Shown piece after piece: positions 43,691 to 52,936 of a stretch of 64,000 nt of DNA. A program made the translations under genes and the position numbers. The DNA is from Actinomycetes bacterium. GTDB taxonomy: Bacteria; Actinomycetota; Acidimicrobiia; Acidimicrobiales; Microtrichaceae. Numbering within the stretch: position 1 is the first letter of the stretch; each line of letters starts with the position of its first letter. The stretch lies in assembly GCA_024222295.1 (NCBI GenBank), contig JAAEPF010000023.1, forward strand, positions 186,001 through 250,000, read 5' to 3'. The notes beneath the pieces were generated by a model. It had not been told where the DNA came from, searched no databases, and saw nothing but the letters and a program-made list of their open reading frames with translations.

Positions 43691-44857
43691 GATCAGGGCC
43701 TCACCCTGGCCGCCACCACCGCACAGGGCGGCAGCGCCGGTGCCACCGCCGCGACGGCGCAGCTCGTTGATGAGCGTGAAGGTCACCCGGGTGCCGGAAG
43801 CACCGAGAGGGTGGCCCTTGGCGATGGCGCCACCGTTGACATTGACGACGTCGCTCTCGATGCCGAGGTCCTGCATCGAGGCGATGCCAACTGCTGCGAA
43901 GGCCTCGTTGAGCTCGAAGAGGTCGATGTCGCCGAGCGACATGCCTGCGCTGGCGAGGGCCTTGTTGATGGCCCGGCTCGGCTGGGTGAGCAGCGACGCG
44001 TCGGGCCCGGCGACCTCACCGGATGCGAGGATCTCGGCGATGGGCGTTGCGCCGAGGCGGTCCGCTGCGTCCTTGGAGGCCACGATCACGGCCGCGCCTC
44101 CATCTGAGATCTGCGAGGCGTTGCCGGCGGTGATGTTGCCGGCCTTGTCGAACGCCGGGCGCAGGCCACCGAGCGACTCGGCGGTGGTGCCACCGCGCAC
44201 GCCCTCGTCTTCGGTGAACTCGACCGGGTCGCCCTTGCGCTGGGGGATCTCGACGGTGATGATCTCGTCGTCGAAGAAACCGTCCTTCTGGGCACGGGCT
44301 GCCCGCTCGTGGGAGTCGGCCGCCACCTGGTCCTGGATGTCACGGGGCAGGCCGAGAGAAGCGGCGTACTTCTCGGTGCCGGCACCCATTGCGCACTGGT
44401 CGAAGGCGCAGAAGAGGCCGTCGTACATCATCGAGTCGACCACGGACTTGTCGCCCATCCGCATGCCCGCACGGGCGTCGGGAAGCAGGTACGGAGCGTT
44501 GGTCATCGACTCCATGCCGCCGGCCACGACAACATCGGCGATGCCGGCGTTGATGATCAGGTCGGCGAGGTGGATGGCGTTCATGCCGGACAGGCAGACC
44601 TTGTTGACGGTCATCGCCGGGACGTCCATGCCGATGCCGGCGTTGACCGCGGCCTGGCGGGCCGTGATCTGACCGGTACCGGCCTGCAGCACATGGCCCA
44701 TGAACACGTAGTCGACGTCGTCGGCCGAGATGCCCGCGCGGTCGAGAGCACCCTTGATGGCGAAGCCGCCGAGGTCGGTGGCCGCGAAGCCGGCGAGGCT
44801 GCCGGAGAGCTTGCCGATTGGGGTACGTGCGCCCCCGATGATCACTGAGCCAGCCAT
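43676..44857 (-). CDS. Acetyl-CoA C-acetyltransferase (acetoacetyl-CoA thiolase)
   Basis: 393 aa. Catalytic cysteine in VNKVCLSGMNAI (C88), GGMESMTNAPYLL, the histidine motif GAIAKGHPLGASG, and the C-terminal cysteine in CGGGGQGEAL. Closer in pattern to biosynthetic acetoacetyl-CoA thiolases (PhaA/AtoB) than to the one at 8214, so it can condense two acetyl-CoA. AAGGGGAA precedes the ATG. That would supply acetoacetyl-CoA for the crotonyl-CoA carboxylase/reductase route encoded 6 kb away; direction in vivo is not provable from sequence. Confidence 0.92.
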   Translation of the reverse strand: MAGSVIIGGARTPIGKLSGSLAGFAATDLGGFAIKGALDRAGISADDVDYVFMGHVLQAGTGQITARQAAVNAGIGMDVPAMTVNKVCLSGMNAIHLADLIINAGIADVVVAGGMESMTNAPYLLPDARAGMRMGDKSVVDSMMYDGLFCAFDQCAMGAGTEKYAASLGLPRDIQDQVAADSHERAARAQKDGFFDDEIITVEIPQRKGDPVEFTEDEGVRGGTTAESLGGLRPAFDKAGNITAGNASQISDGGAAVIVASKDAADRLGATPIAEILASGEVAGPDASLLTQPSRAINKALASAGMSLGDIDLFELNEAFAAVGIASMQDLGIESDVVNVNGGAIAKGHPLGASGTRVTFTLINELRRRGGGTGAAALCGGGGQGEALIVKAL

Positions 44858-44932
44858 TTGATTCCCCTTGTTCGATTGGGTTCAGGCGTGCCCGTGGCCC
44901 GCCTGCGGTTCGTCGACGTTACCGCGACCCCG

Positions 44933-45112
44933 TCAGGAGCCACCAGTGCGAGGGTCACCGGAGTCGTCGTCGTCGGCCTCGGCCAGCAGCTGGGGTTTGG
45001 GGGTGGAGGACCAGTGCTCGGTGGGGTCGGCCTTGTGCCCGAAGACGGAGCCGACACCCAGCGCCACAGCGGCGGCCAGGCGTTTGGCGAGCTCCCAGGA
45101 GCGTTCCAGCAT
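44933..45112 (-). CDS. Possible small protein downstream of the acetyltransferase
   Basis: 59 aa from ATG 45112, starting 11 bp after the stop of the GNAT gene. N-terminus LERSWELAKRLAAAVALGVG looks like an amphipathic helix or short membrane segment; the rest is polar with an acidic ADDDDSGD stretch. No family recognised. It is as likely a chance frame as a gene; no ribosome site is clear. Confidence 0.35.
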   Translation of the reverse strand: MLERSWELAKRLAAAVALGVGSVFGHKADPTEHWSSTPKPQLLAEADDDDSGDPRTGGS

Positions 45113-45122
45113 CGGCCGAAGG

Positions 45123-45716
45123 CTAGGGCTCCCCAGGGGTACGAGCACTGTGCGACTGGCCGAGCATGATCCACTCGCGACGCGTCAGTCCGTGGAAGAG
45201 GTGGTGCACCAGGTGTGCGCACTCCTGCGCGTCGACGTTGGGGTGATCGAAGTCGCGTGCGGGCTGGCGGCGCAGGCCGATCTTCTCCATCACACGCTGC
45301 GAGGCGGTGTTGCCTCGGCTGGTGAAGGACACGACCTCGGGCATCGAGAACTGCTCGAAGCCGAAGCGCAGCGCCATGGTGGCCGCCTCGGGGGCATAGC
45401 CGCGACCCCATGAGCCAGCCGCCAGCCGCCAGCCGACTTCGACCGTGCCCGGCTGGAGGAAGTCGGCGGGCCACAGACCGACGAAGCCGATGAACCCCTG
45501 TCCATCTGTAACGTCCACCGCCCACAGCCCCCAACCGGCCTCGTCGAACTGCTCAGTGATGCGCTTCACGAATGCATTCGACTCGGCCCTGCTGAGCGTG
45601 CGCGGGAAGTACTTCATCACTTGGGGATCCGCGTTGAGCGCGGCGAACGGATCCAGGTCGGCGTCGCGCCAGGGGCGCAACAGCAGCCGCTCGGTGCGGA
45701 GGGTGGGTGCGGTCAT
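45123..45716 (-). CDS. GNAT N-acetyltransferase (RimJ/RimL type)
   Basis: 197 aa from ATG 45716; longer upstream reading is antisense to argF. RimJ/RimL-like fold: [20 protein letters not shown], then [20 protein letters not shown], the acetyl-CoA loop [19 protein letters not shown] and [16 protein letters not shown]. Acetylates an amino group of an unknown small molecule or protein N-terminus. Divergent from argF across 127 bp. Confidence 0.88.
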   Translation of the reverse strand: MTAPTLRTERLLLRPWRDADLDPFAALNADPQVMKYFPRTLSRAESNAFVKRITEQFDEAGWGLWAVDVTDGQGFIGFVGLWPADFLQPGTVEVGWRLAAGSWGRGYAPEAATMALRFGFEQFSMPEVVSFTSRGNTASQRVMEKIGLRRQPARDFDHPNVDAQECAHLVHHLFHGLTRREWIMLGQSHSARTPGEP

Positions 45717-45843
45717 CCTGTCCACCCGGCCGGTGATCGGCGGCCGGGTCCCGCGATCGTACCGCCGGTTGATTCCGCCGGCTTGTGGCAATCGCAGCGC
45801 AAATGGGAGGCGTGTGGGCCTTTCGGGGGATGATGATTGCGTG

Positions 45844-46848
45844 ATGGGTTCCATGCTCAACCGCCACTTCCTCAAGGAGATCGACTTCGAGCCGGCAGAG
45901 CTGCGCGCGCTGCTCGACCTCGCCGGCGAGCTGAAGGCCGCCAAGGCCGCCGGCACCGAAGTGCAGCAGCTCGTGGGTCGCAACGTGGCCCTCATCTTCG
46001 AGAAGACCTCCACACGAACCAGGGCGGCATTCGAGGTGGCAGTCCACGACCAGGGCGGGCATGTCACCTACATGGACCCTTCCGGATCACAGGTCGGCCA
46101 CAAGGAGTCGATAGCCGACACGGCCCGGGTGCTCGGTCGGATGTACGACGCCATCCAGTATCGCGGTGAGCGCCAGGCCGACATCGAGGAGCTGGCCCGC
46201 CACGCCGGAGTGCCGGTCTACAACGGGCTGACCGACGAGTGGCACCCCACCCAGATGCTGGCTGACTTCCTCACCATGCATGAGCACGGCGGCAAGCCTT
46301 ACGACGAACTGTCGTATGCGTTCGTGGGTGACTGCCGATTCAACATGGGGCGGTCGTTGCTCGTCATGGGAGCGCTCATGGGCTCCGATGTGCGGCTGTG
46401 TGGGCCCGCTGCGCTGTCCCCACCCGATGACGTGGTCGCGATTGCCACCGAGATCGCAGGCCGCACCGGAGCGACCGTCACGGTCACCGATGACCCCGAA
46501 GCAGCAGTCGCCGGAGTCGACTTCGTGCACGCCGACGTGTGGGTCTCGATGGGGGAGGACAAGTCGGTGTGGGTCGACCGCGTCGAGACGCTGCGCCCTT
46601 ACCAGGTCAATGCCGCGCTGCTCGCCAGCTCCGGCAACGCCGATGTCCGCTTCATGCACTGCCTGCCCGCCTACCACGACTCCAACACAGTCGTCGGAGC
46701 AGAGACCATGGCCGCCACCGACATGACCGGTGGCCTCGAGGTGACCGATGAAGTGTTCGAGTCGCCGGCGAGCATCGTGTTCGACCAGGCGGAGAACCGG
46801 CTGCACACGGTCAAGGCGATTCTGGTCGCCACTCTCGGCGACCGCTGA
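45844..46848 (+). CDS. argF: Ornithine carbamoyltransferase
   Basis: Transfers carbamoyl phosphate to ornithine, giving citrulline. 334 aa, the usual length. Carbamoyl phosphate motif [19 protein letters not shown] in [13 protein letters not shown], and the ornithine-binding MHCLPAYHD near the end. The N-terminus [18 protein letters not shown] is typical of the ArgF/ArcB branch with E. coli ArgF, so a catabolic role is not excluded; no other arg or arc gene is nearby. ATG 45844 chosen (GTG 45841 is adjacent; GATGAT 6 bp upstream may be the -10). Confidence 0.94.
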   Translation: MGSMLNRHFLKEIDFEPAELRALLDLAGELKAAKAAGTEVQQLVGRNVALIFEKTSTRTRAAFEVAVHDQGGHVTYMDPSGSQVGHKESIADTARVLGRMYDAIQYRGERQADIEELARHAGVPVYNGLTDEWHPTQMLADFLTMHEHGGKPYDELSYAFVGDCRFNMGRSLLVMGALMGSDVRLCGPAALSPPDDVVAIATEIAGRTGATVTVTDDPEAAVAGVDFVHADVWVSMGEDKSVWVDRVETLRPYQVNAALLASSGNADVRFMHCLPAYHDSNTVVGAETMAATDMTGGLEVTDEVFESPASIVFDQAENRLHTVKAILVATLGDR

Positions 46849-46860
46849 CAGGCGCCTGTC
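46847..46860. terminator. Palindrome GACAGGCGCCTGTC between convergent genes
   Basis: A perfect 14-bp palindrome that includes part of the argF stop and lies 12 bp before the facing stop of the DUF3048 gene. Short for a terminator. Confidence 0.35.
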
Positions 46861-46872
46861 GAAGGTGGACGC

Positions 46873-47976
46873 TCAGCGGCTCGGCTCGAGCTCCACCAGG
46901 GTGCGACCGGGAGGAATGTTCACCTCGGCTCCGTCGATCCCCGTCAGCTCGTAGGGCGACGTCGGTGCCGGCCGCGACCAGTTGAACGGCGTTGCGGTAC
47001 CTCCGTGCAGCAGCAGCCCGGTTCCCTGACCGACGGACTGCACTTCGGGAGACCGGTGGTCATATGGGCTGCGGCCGTAGACGGTGCGCAGGATCAACAC
47101 GTTGGTCCAACCGAGCGGCAGCCCGGCCGGGTCGGTGAGAAGCCCGCGGCGGTCGTGGCGGATCCACTCACCGCGCTCTGGGTCCCATCGCATCGTCAGC
47201 GAGGTCATGTTGCTGAACGGGATGTCGACGGCGTCGACCGGCACACCGGCTGCGGTCAGCGGTCCACGGGCGAACGGCGACTGCGCCGGCTCCTCGATCG
47301 TGGATGCTTCGCTCAGCCCGGCCAGCTGGACCTCGAGGTCGTGGGGAGCGCGTCGCTTCGAGGATCGGCTGTAGTAGCGCGCCGCCCAGCCAACCGGCGG
47401 TGCGGGGACCAGGTCGGTCGCATAGAGCGCCTGGAGTGTGAGGTCGTTGCCGCCGGAGAACCCGACCAGCGGGCGTCCCAGATTGGCGAGCAGGTTGAAG
47501 TCGCTCGTGCGGATCGACCTGACCGGCCCAGCCCGCTCGGGCACCGAGGAGTGGAACACCCCCACGAATCGGGTGAGGCCACCCTCGACGAGTTCCTCGA
47601 ACACGAGATCGGCCCGCTCGACACCGTCGTAGGAGCGCACCGAGGGGTGGGCGTCGAACTTCACGGCCACTGCATGGTTGTGGATCGGGTCGACGTCGGT
47701 CGCCGTGAGTGCGGTCAGCGGCCAGGCGGGCCTTGGCGGGGTCGTCGTCGTGGTGGAGGTGGTCGATGTGCTTGAGGTGGTGCTTGTCGTGATGGCACGG
47801 CGCGCCGGCTGAGGTTCGGCGGTCGTTGTGGTCTCCAGCGCGGAAAGGGAGGTGCCGCCGCCTCCGAGCACACCACCGAGCAGCGACCAGACCAGCGCTG
47901 CGGCCAATGCCACACCACACAGCAGCCCGAGGTCCAGGAACCGGACCCGTCTCGGCTCGTTCACTCCCGGGCTCAT
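46873..47976 (-). CDS. DUF3048 (YerB-like) anchored protein
   Basis: 367 aa from ATG 47976. Single N-terminal membrane segment (LDLGLLCGVALAAALVWSLL), a Thr/Ser-rich linker, and then the DUF3048 domain: AVAVKFDAHPSVRSYDGVERADLVFEE (shown in part), VEGGLTRFVGVFHSSVPERAGPVRS-type segment. Members of this family are exported; their enzymatic role is unknown. The start overlaps the stop of the upstream glycosyltransferase by 4 bp, so the two belong together and probably act in envelope polymer metabolism. Confidence 0.85.
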   Translation of the reverse strand: MSPGVNEPRRVRFLDLGLLCGVALAAALVWSLLGGVLGGGGTSLSALETTTTAEPQPARRAITTSTTSSTSTTSTTTTTPPRPAWPLTALTATDVDPIHNHAVAVKFDAHPSVRSYDGVERADLVFEELVEGGLTRFVGVFHSSVPERAGPVRSIRTSDFNLLANLGRPLVGFSGGNDLTLQALYATDLVPAPPVGWAARYYSRSSKRRAPHDLEVQLAGLSEASTIEEPAQSPFARGPLTAAGVPVDAVDIPFSNMTSLTMRWDPERGEWIRHDRRGLLTDPAGLPLGWTNVLILRTVYGRSPYDHRSPEVQSVGQGTGLLLHGGTATPFNWSRPAPTSPYELTGIDGAEVNIPPGRTLVELEPSR

Positions 47977-50168
47977 CGCGCCGCCTTTGCAGCACCCGCG
48001 AGCCCTACCGACGGTGGGCGGGCCCTCGATTGCGGAGACCATCTGAACCGATCGCGCACCGCAAGCATCATCAGGCTCCGCACGACCACGAGGTACAGCA
48101 GCGGGCGGTACAGCAACCAGTAGAGCGGCGCCAGCAACAGGTGGCGACGGTGCAGGTCGTCTGCCGACATCGCGACGGCCAGCAACACCAACTGGCAGGC
48201 GACCGCCACCAGCACCAGCGGGTGGGCGAGGTTGCTGAACCCGAAGACGATCCCCGCCAGCAACATGATGTCGGCCGGCATGGAGAAGGCGGCAACCATC
48301 GCGAAGTGGGCCATCAGCGCTGTGGCCAGTGAGGCGCGCGGACGTGGGGTGGCCTCGGTGCGCAGGGCGAGCCCGTTGGCCACCTGAAGGACCCCACCGC
48401 TCCAGCGGATGCGCTGGTGCCAGAACTGGCGGAGGTTGGCCGGCCCGACGGTCAACGCCCGTGCCCCGGGCTCGAAACCGACCTTCCAGCCGGCCCGCTG
48501 GATCGCCACGGTGGCGTCGGTGTCCTCCGCCACGGTGCGGTCACTGAACCCGCCGATGTCGGACAGCGCAGTGCGCCGAAACACGCCGAACGCCCCGGGC
48601 ACACAGACCTGTGCGCCCACCGATGACAGTGACCGTCTGAACACGCCGTTGGCGACCGCGAACTCCATGGCCTGGAAGCGCCCGATGAGGCCCCGGGGCC
48701 GCACCATCTGGATGGCTCCCGACACGGCGCCAACCGTCGGGTCCTGCATGGCTTCGGTGATCATGTCGATCGCGGCCGGCTGCGGGAGCGTGTCCGCATC
48801 GATGGTGACGATCAGGCCATGTCGCGCCTGCCGCACGCCGGTGTTGAGCGCGGCCGCCTTGCCTGCGGGAAGGGTGCTGATGACCTCGACGCCGGGTCCT
48901 CCCGCCTGGCGGGCCACCTCGGCAGTGGCATCGGTGGAGCCGTCGTCGACAACGATCACCTGCGGTTTGGTGCGTGCTGCGGCGGCGACTGCAGCGAGCG
49001 TGGAGGCAATCGTGGCCTCTTCGTTGCGGCAAGGTATGACCACCGAAACCGCATCGGGCTCGTGTGCCCATTGCGTTGGGTTCCGGCGGCGAATGAAGTG
49101 CCACACGCCGAACAGCGCAACGGCGGTCAGCGCGAGTGTGGTCACTCCCAGGATCACCGACATGTTGGACACGAGCCACTCGGTGTGCGAGCCGGCCGAA
49201 GCCAGCGTGCCGAGCACCTGCCCGGCCCGCACAGTGGCGCCCGGCGCCGGCACCGTCACCGCCGGCACGACTTCGTCGTCGATGAAGTCGGCCAGTGGCA
49301 CCACCGTCCACTCGTGCTGGGCCAACCAGGGCAGGAAGATCCTCAGGGCACCGACCGACTGTTCGACGGACTCGGCCCTCGAGTCGGCGGGGGCGCTGAA
49401 CTCGATGACGGCCCCGGGCCCTCCGGGCGGCTGGGCGTCGAGGATGAGGTCGGCAGTGCGAGATGCGAATGAGGGAGCGCGACTGGACCTGTCGGCCGAT
49501 ACCACCACCATCGAGTCACCGATGGCCTCAGCGACGGCCTGCTCCTCCTCGTCGGCGACGTCGGTGGTCAGCAATCCCAGCGGTCGCACCAGTCGGGTGC
49601 GAAATCCGGTGACGCCCGCGAGAAGCGTGTTGGCTCGGTCCACCCGCTGGCCGATGGCGGCGCTGTCTCCGCGTACCAGGTCCTCTCCCTGCAAGCCGGT
49701 GAGGCCCACGGTGTGGCCGTCGGCAACTGCCCGCTGGACAAGATCCGGGTGTTGGGAGACAGCGGTTGCCTCGAAGAAGAACGAGCCGGAGGCCCCCGAC
49801 TCTGCCAGCACGTCGAGGATCCGCGGCGTCCATCCAGCAGTGGGCCCGCCTGTGAAGACGAGAGCGGCATTGCCCGGCTCGCGGACGTCGGCTGCGTCGA
49901 TGTCCGCGTGTACGACCGCTGCCGTTGTGATCGGAACGCCTGATGCCTCGGAGTTGAGCGGGGCGGTGGGCTCTCGCGGCATGGCGGTGTGCGCCCACCA
50001 CGACAGCGCTCCAAGTACGCCCACCACAGCGATGACCACCCCAGCCGCCGCCGCCAGGGCGCGCATCAAGAAGCGCTTGCCCCGGTCTCGGCGCCTCGTC
50101 CGAGGCGTTGATGGTTCGTTCAGTAATTCAGCGCGGCGCCGAAGCCCGTCGCGCCACGACGTCTCCAC
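47973..50168 (-). CDS. Family 2 glycosyltransferase fused to a degenerate polysaccharide-deacetylase domain
   Basis: 731 aa from GTG 50168 (an in-frame ATG at 50066 is possible). Membrane helix at about 38-58, an external NodB-like domain (about 100-300), a second membrane helix, a GT2 domain at about 370-600 with VVIPCRNEE, DDGSTD, TIDADT and QRIRW, then about four membrane helices. NodB motif 1 reads VFTGGP (104-109) instead of T-F-D-D-G-P and the second reads HTVGLTG without its histidine pair, so deacetylase activity is unlikely. Synthesises a beta-linked polysaccharide by inference. Pairs with the DUF3048 gene. Confidence 0.88.
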   Translation of the reverse strand: METSWRDGLRRRAELLNEPSTPRTRRRDRGKRFLMRALAAAAGVVIAVVGVLGALSWWAHTAMPREPTAPLNSEASGVPITTAAVVHADIDAADVREPGNAALVFTGGPTAGWTPRILDVLAESGASGSFFFEATAVSQHPDLVQRAVADGHTVGLTGLQGEDLVRGDSAAIGQRVDRANTLLAGVTGFRTRLVRPLGLLTTDVADEEEQAVAEAIGDSMVVVSADRSSRAPSFASRTADLILDAQPPGGPGAVIEFSAPADSRAESVEQSVGALRIFLPWLAQHEWTVVPLADFIDDEVVPAVTVPAPGATVRAGQVLGTLASAGSHTEWLVSNMSVILGVTTLALTAVALFGVWHFIRRRNPTQWAHEPDAVSVVIPCRNEEATIASTLAAVAAAARTKPQVIVVDDGSTDATAEVARQAGGPGVEVISTLPAGKAAALNTGVRQARHGLIVTIDADTLPQPAAIDMITEAMQDPTVGAVSGAIQMVRPRGLIGRFQAMEFAVANGVFRRSLSSVGAQVCVPGAFGVFRRTALSDIGGFSDRTVAEDTDATVAIQRAGWKVGFEPGARALTVGPANLRQFWHQRIRWSGGVLQVANGLALRTEATPRPRASLATALMAHFAMVAAFSMPADIMLLAGIVFGFSNLAHPLVLVAVACQLVLLAVAMSADDLHRRHLLLAPLYWLLYRPLLYLVVVRSLMMLAVRDRFRWSPQSRARPPSVGLAGAAKAAR

Positions 50169-50292
50169 AGCCCCTTGCTCCCCAGTGCAACACGTGGGGC
50201 AAACTACCACTGGCCTGCGACTGGCGGACAGCCGGTGGGAGCAGGGGGTGCGGCCCAACTGAAGAGCCGCCGTGTTTCGCCAGCGACTGTCC

Positions 50293-50397
50293 GACCTCGT
50301 TCACGCGGCCGTCGGCCACGGCCGCTTCCGCCGGCTGTGGTGGGGCCCTGCCATCCACCACGGCCCCGCCACGAATCACGAGGTCGTACGCCGGCAA
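50293..50397 (-). pseudogene. Possible N-terminal remnant of an amidohydrolase gene
   Basis: About 35 codons beginning at a TTG read as PAYDLVIRGGAVVDG and AAVADGRVNEVG, the typical start of D-aminoacylase or dihydropyrimidinase-like amidohydrolases. The frame then continues into unrelated sequence up to the glycosyltransferase start, so no metal-binding HxH or catalytic part exists. It lies in the 345-bp gap between the glycosyltransferase and ccr genes (50169-50513); otherwise I see only the ccr promoter there. Confidence 0.4.
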
Positions 50398-50500
50398 CTC
50401 CCGGAGTTGACCCCGGTTCGGCGCCCGACGTACTGGGCATCTGCGGCGCCGTCGGCCGGATCCGGGCCTTGTCGAGTGGAGTCGCGTGGTTACCCGGCGG

Positions 50501-50506
50501 TAGCTT
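50501..50506 (+). promoter_or_regulatory. Putative -10 hexamer of the ccr gene
   Basis: TAGCTT 7 bp before the ATG at 50514, matching the spacing of the other leaderless-type starts. Confidence 0.35.
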
Positions 50507-50513
50507 GCCGCCC

Positions 50514-51851
50514 ATGCAGGAGATCCTCGACGCCATCAACGCCGGTGCGACCGGTGACGACATCGCCAACATCGAGCTGCCCGAGGCCTACCGGGCCGCG
50601 CACGTGCTGCGCTCCGAACAGGAGATGTGGGAGGGATACGAGTCCGCCGACAAGGACCCCCGCAAGAGCCTCCATGTGGGCGAGGTGCCGATGCCGGAGT
50701 TGGCACCCGACGAGGTCGTGATCGCCAACATGGCGAGCTCGATCAACTTCAACACCGTGTGGACCTCGATCTTCGAGCCGCTTCCAACCTTCGGTTTCCT
50801 CGATCGCCTCGGCCGCGAGTCGATCTGGGGAGCACGCCACGCCCAGGACTTCCACGTGGTCGGCTCCGATTCCGCAGGCGTGGTGCTGCGCTGCGGCTCG
50901 GCAGTGCGCAACTGGTCCCCCGGCGACCGGGTCACCGTGCACTGCAACCATGTCGACGACCAGGACCCATCGGCCCACAACGACTCGATGCTCGCCGCCA
51001 ACCAGCGGATCTGGGGATTCGAGACCAACTACGGCGGCCTCGCCGACCTGTCGATCGTGAAGGCCAACCAGCTGATGCCCAAGCCCAGCCACCTGAGCTG
51101 GGAGGAGTCGGCGGTCAACGCGCTGTGCGCCTCCACCTCGTACCGCATGCTCGTGGGTGACCACGCGGCGCGCATGAAGCAGGGCGACAACGTGTTCGTG
51201 TGGGGTGCCACCGGCGGCATCGGCGCCTACGCCATCCAGCTCGTGCTCAACGGCGGCGGCAATCCGATCGGCGTCGTGTCGAGCGAGAAGCGCGCCGAGC
51301 TGCTGCGGGCGATGGGCTGTGAGAACGTGATCGACCGCCGTGCCGAGGGCTACCAGTTCTGGTCCGATGAGCACACCCAGGACGAGGGCGAATGGCGCCG
51401 CCTCGGCAAGAAGGTTCGCGAGCTCACCGGAGAGGATCCGGACATCGTGTTCGAGCACCCGGGTCGCTCCACCATGGGCGCCTCGGTGTTCATCGCGAAG
51501 AAGGGCGGCAAGATCGTCACTTGCGCGGCGACCTCCGGCTACATGATCGAGTACGACAACCGCCACCTCTGGATGAAGCTCAAGAGCATCATCAGTTCGC
51601 ACTTCGCGAACTACCAGGAGGCGTGGGAGATGAACCGCCTCATCGACCAAGGCGCGATCCAGCCTGTGATGAGCGACGTGTTCGACCTCGAGCACGTGGG
51701 CGACGCCACCTTGGCGATGCACCGCAACGAGGCCGAGGGCAAGCTCGGCGTGCTCTGTCTCGCCCCCGAGGAGGGCCAGGGCATCTCCGATCCCGAAAAG
51801 CGCGAGCGCATCGGGGAGGACAAGATCACCCTGTTCCGCCGCATGGCCTGA
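50514..51851 (+). CDS. ccr: Crotonyl-CoA carboxylase/reductase
   Basis: Reductively carboxylates crotonyl-CoA with NADPH and CO2 to (2S)-ethylmalonyl-CoA, the key step of the ethylmalonyl-CoA pathway and a source of polyketide extender units. 445 aa, the family length (about 440-450). MDR fold with SSINFNTVWTSIFEP, SDSAGVVLRCG, WGATGGIGAYAIQLVLNGG (Rossmann loop), VFEHPGRSTMG and LWMKLKSIISSHFANYQEA, which set Ccr apart from ordinary quinone reductases. The NYN gene follows 88 bp later and methylmalonyl-CoA epimerase after that. Confidence 0.93.
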   Translation: MQEILDAINAGATGDDIANIELPEAYRAAHVLRSEQEMWEGYESADKDPRKSLHVGEVPMPELAPDEVVIANMASSINFNTVWTSIFEPLPTFGFLDRLGRESIWGARHAQDFHVVGSDSAGVVLRCGSAVRNWSPGDRVTVHCNHVDDQDPSAHNDSMLAANQRIWGFETNYGGLADLSIVKANQLMPKPSHLSWEESAVNALCASTSYRMLVGDHAARMKQGDNVFVWGATGGIGAYAIQLVLNGGGNPIGVVSSEKRAELLRAMGCENVIDRRAEGYQFWSDEHTQDEGEWRRLGKKVRELTGEDPDIVFEHPGRSTMGASVFIAKKGGKIVTCAATSGYMIEYDNRHLWMKLKSIISSHFANYQEAWEMNRLIDQGAIQPVMSDVFDLEHVGDATLAMHRNEAEGKLGVLCLAPEEGQGISDPEKRERIGEDKITLFRRMA

Positions 51852-51939
51852 GTACCGCCCAGCGCCGTCGGGCCGCCGCTTGTGCTCAACACCGGCGTGC
51901 CGTTGAGCCGGAAACCGCCGAGTAGGCCAAGATCGCAGC

Positions 51940-52329
51940 GTGCTCTGGGTGATCGACGGCAACAACGTGATGGGTGCCGGCGCGGATGGCTGGTGGAATG
52001 ACCCGCCGGCGGCCGCCACCCGACTCGCCCAGCAGGTGGCCCAATGGTGCCGCGCCCACGACGACAGCGTGATCCTCACCTTCGACGGCAAGCCCGTGGA
52101 CTCGGTCGAGGTACTGGCCGGTGGCAACCTCGAGGTGCGTTTCGCCCCTCGCCGCAAGCCTGACGCCGCCGACGATCTGATCGTCGAGATCGTCGAGGAC
52201 GTCTACGCCTCGGAGCCCGAGATCCATGTCGTCACCAGCGACAAGGGCCTGCTCGCCCGGCTGCCACCAGGTGTGGACACCAGCGCGGCCGGCTGGTTCC
52301 GCCGAGGCCCGCTGGGCCTGGCCCGCTGA
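51940..52329 (+). CDS. NYN-domain protein (YacP-like predicted ribonuclease)
   Basis: 129 aa, GTG start. Begins LWVIDGNNVMGAGADGWWND (NYN strand with Asp-Gly-Asn-Asn), SVILTFDGKPVD (second Asp), KPDAADDLIVEIVEDVY (third acidic site) and IHVVTSDKGLLARL (fourth). The acidic constellation is that of PIN/NYN nucleases. In Bacillus a related protein (YacP/Rae1) cleaves mRNA on the ribosome. Sits between two CoA-metabolism genes, on the same strand. Confidence 0.85.
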   Translation: MLWVIDGNNVMGAGADGWWNDPPAAATRLAQQVAQWCRAHDDSVILTFDGKPVDSVEVLAGGNLEVRFAPRRKPDAADDLIVEIVEDVYASEPEIHVVTSDKGLLARLPPGVDTSAAGWFRRGPLGLAR

Positions 52330-52368
52330 GCCCGAATTCGAGCCGAGGTCAACGGTGCGGGCAGAATC

Positions 52369-52776
52369 ATGGCCATGATTCTCACCGAGATCGACCATGT
52401 GGCAATCGCAGTCAACGACCTCGACGCTGCGGTGGACTTCTACGCAGAGGCGTTCGGCGCCGAGGTCGCCCACCGCGAGGTCGTGGAGAGCGACGGCGTG
52501 GAAGAGGCGCTGGTGAAGGTCGCCGACAGCTACATCCAGCTGACCACCGGCACCCGCGAGGACTCGCCGATCACCAAGTTTCTGGAGCGCAAGGGCGAGG
52601 GCATGCACCACATCGGCTACCGCGTGGACGACTGCGCCGCCGCGCTCGCGGCGATGGTCGCCGCCGGCGCAACTCCCCTCGACAAGGAGCCCCGCCCCGG
52701 CAGTCGTGGCACGACCGTCGCGTTCGTGCATCCGAAGGGTGCTTTCGGCACCTTGATCGAACTCGTCCAGGAATGA
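52369..52776 (+). CDS. Methylmalonyl-CoA epimerase
   Basis: Interconverts (S)- and (R)-methylmalonyl-CoA, and in the ethylmalonyl-CoA route also ethylmalonyl-CoA. 135 aa, glyoxalase/VOC fold with TEIDHVAIAVNDLDAAVDFY (metal His), SYIQLTTGTREDSPI, the GMHHIGYRVDD metal His and a C-terminal HPKGAFGTLIELVQE (Glu ligand). An ATG at 52375 would begin MILTEIDH, and CAGAAT 7 bp before it makes that start a good leaderless alternative. Neighbour of ccr, with one gene between. Confidence 0.93.
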   Translation: MAMILTEIDHVAIAVNDLDAAVDFYAEAFGAEVAHREVVESDGVEEALVKVADSYIQLTTGTREDSPITKFLERKGEGMHHIGYRVDDCAAALAAMVAAGATPLDKEPRPGSRGTTVAFVHPKGAFGTLIELVQE

Positions 52777-52936
52777 CAGCGCAGCGCCGGGCGGGGCGCA
52801 CCGCTGACCGCTTGCGGATGTGACGCAGGTCAACTCGATTAGGCGCGTATAGATCTCAAGCAGCGATGCACTTGCGTCGTTGATCGGTACAGGCACCACA
52901 GATCGTGGAGCCGTACGGATTGGCAAGGACAGCAGC

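Noticed and set aside
48409-50262. 617-codon plus-strand frame opposite the glycosyltransferase
   Set aside because: Ser/Thr/Pro/Ala-rich translation without motifs; the minus-strand gene has clear GT2 motifs.
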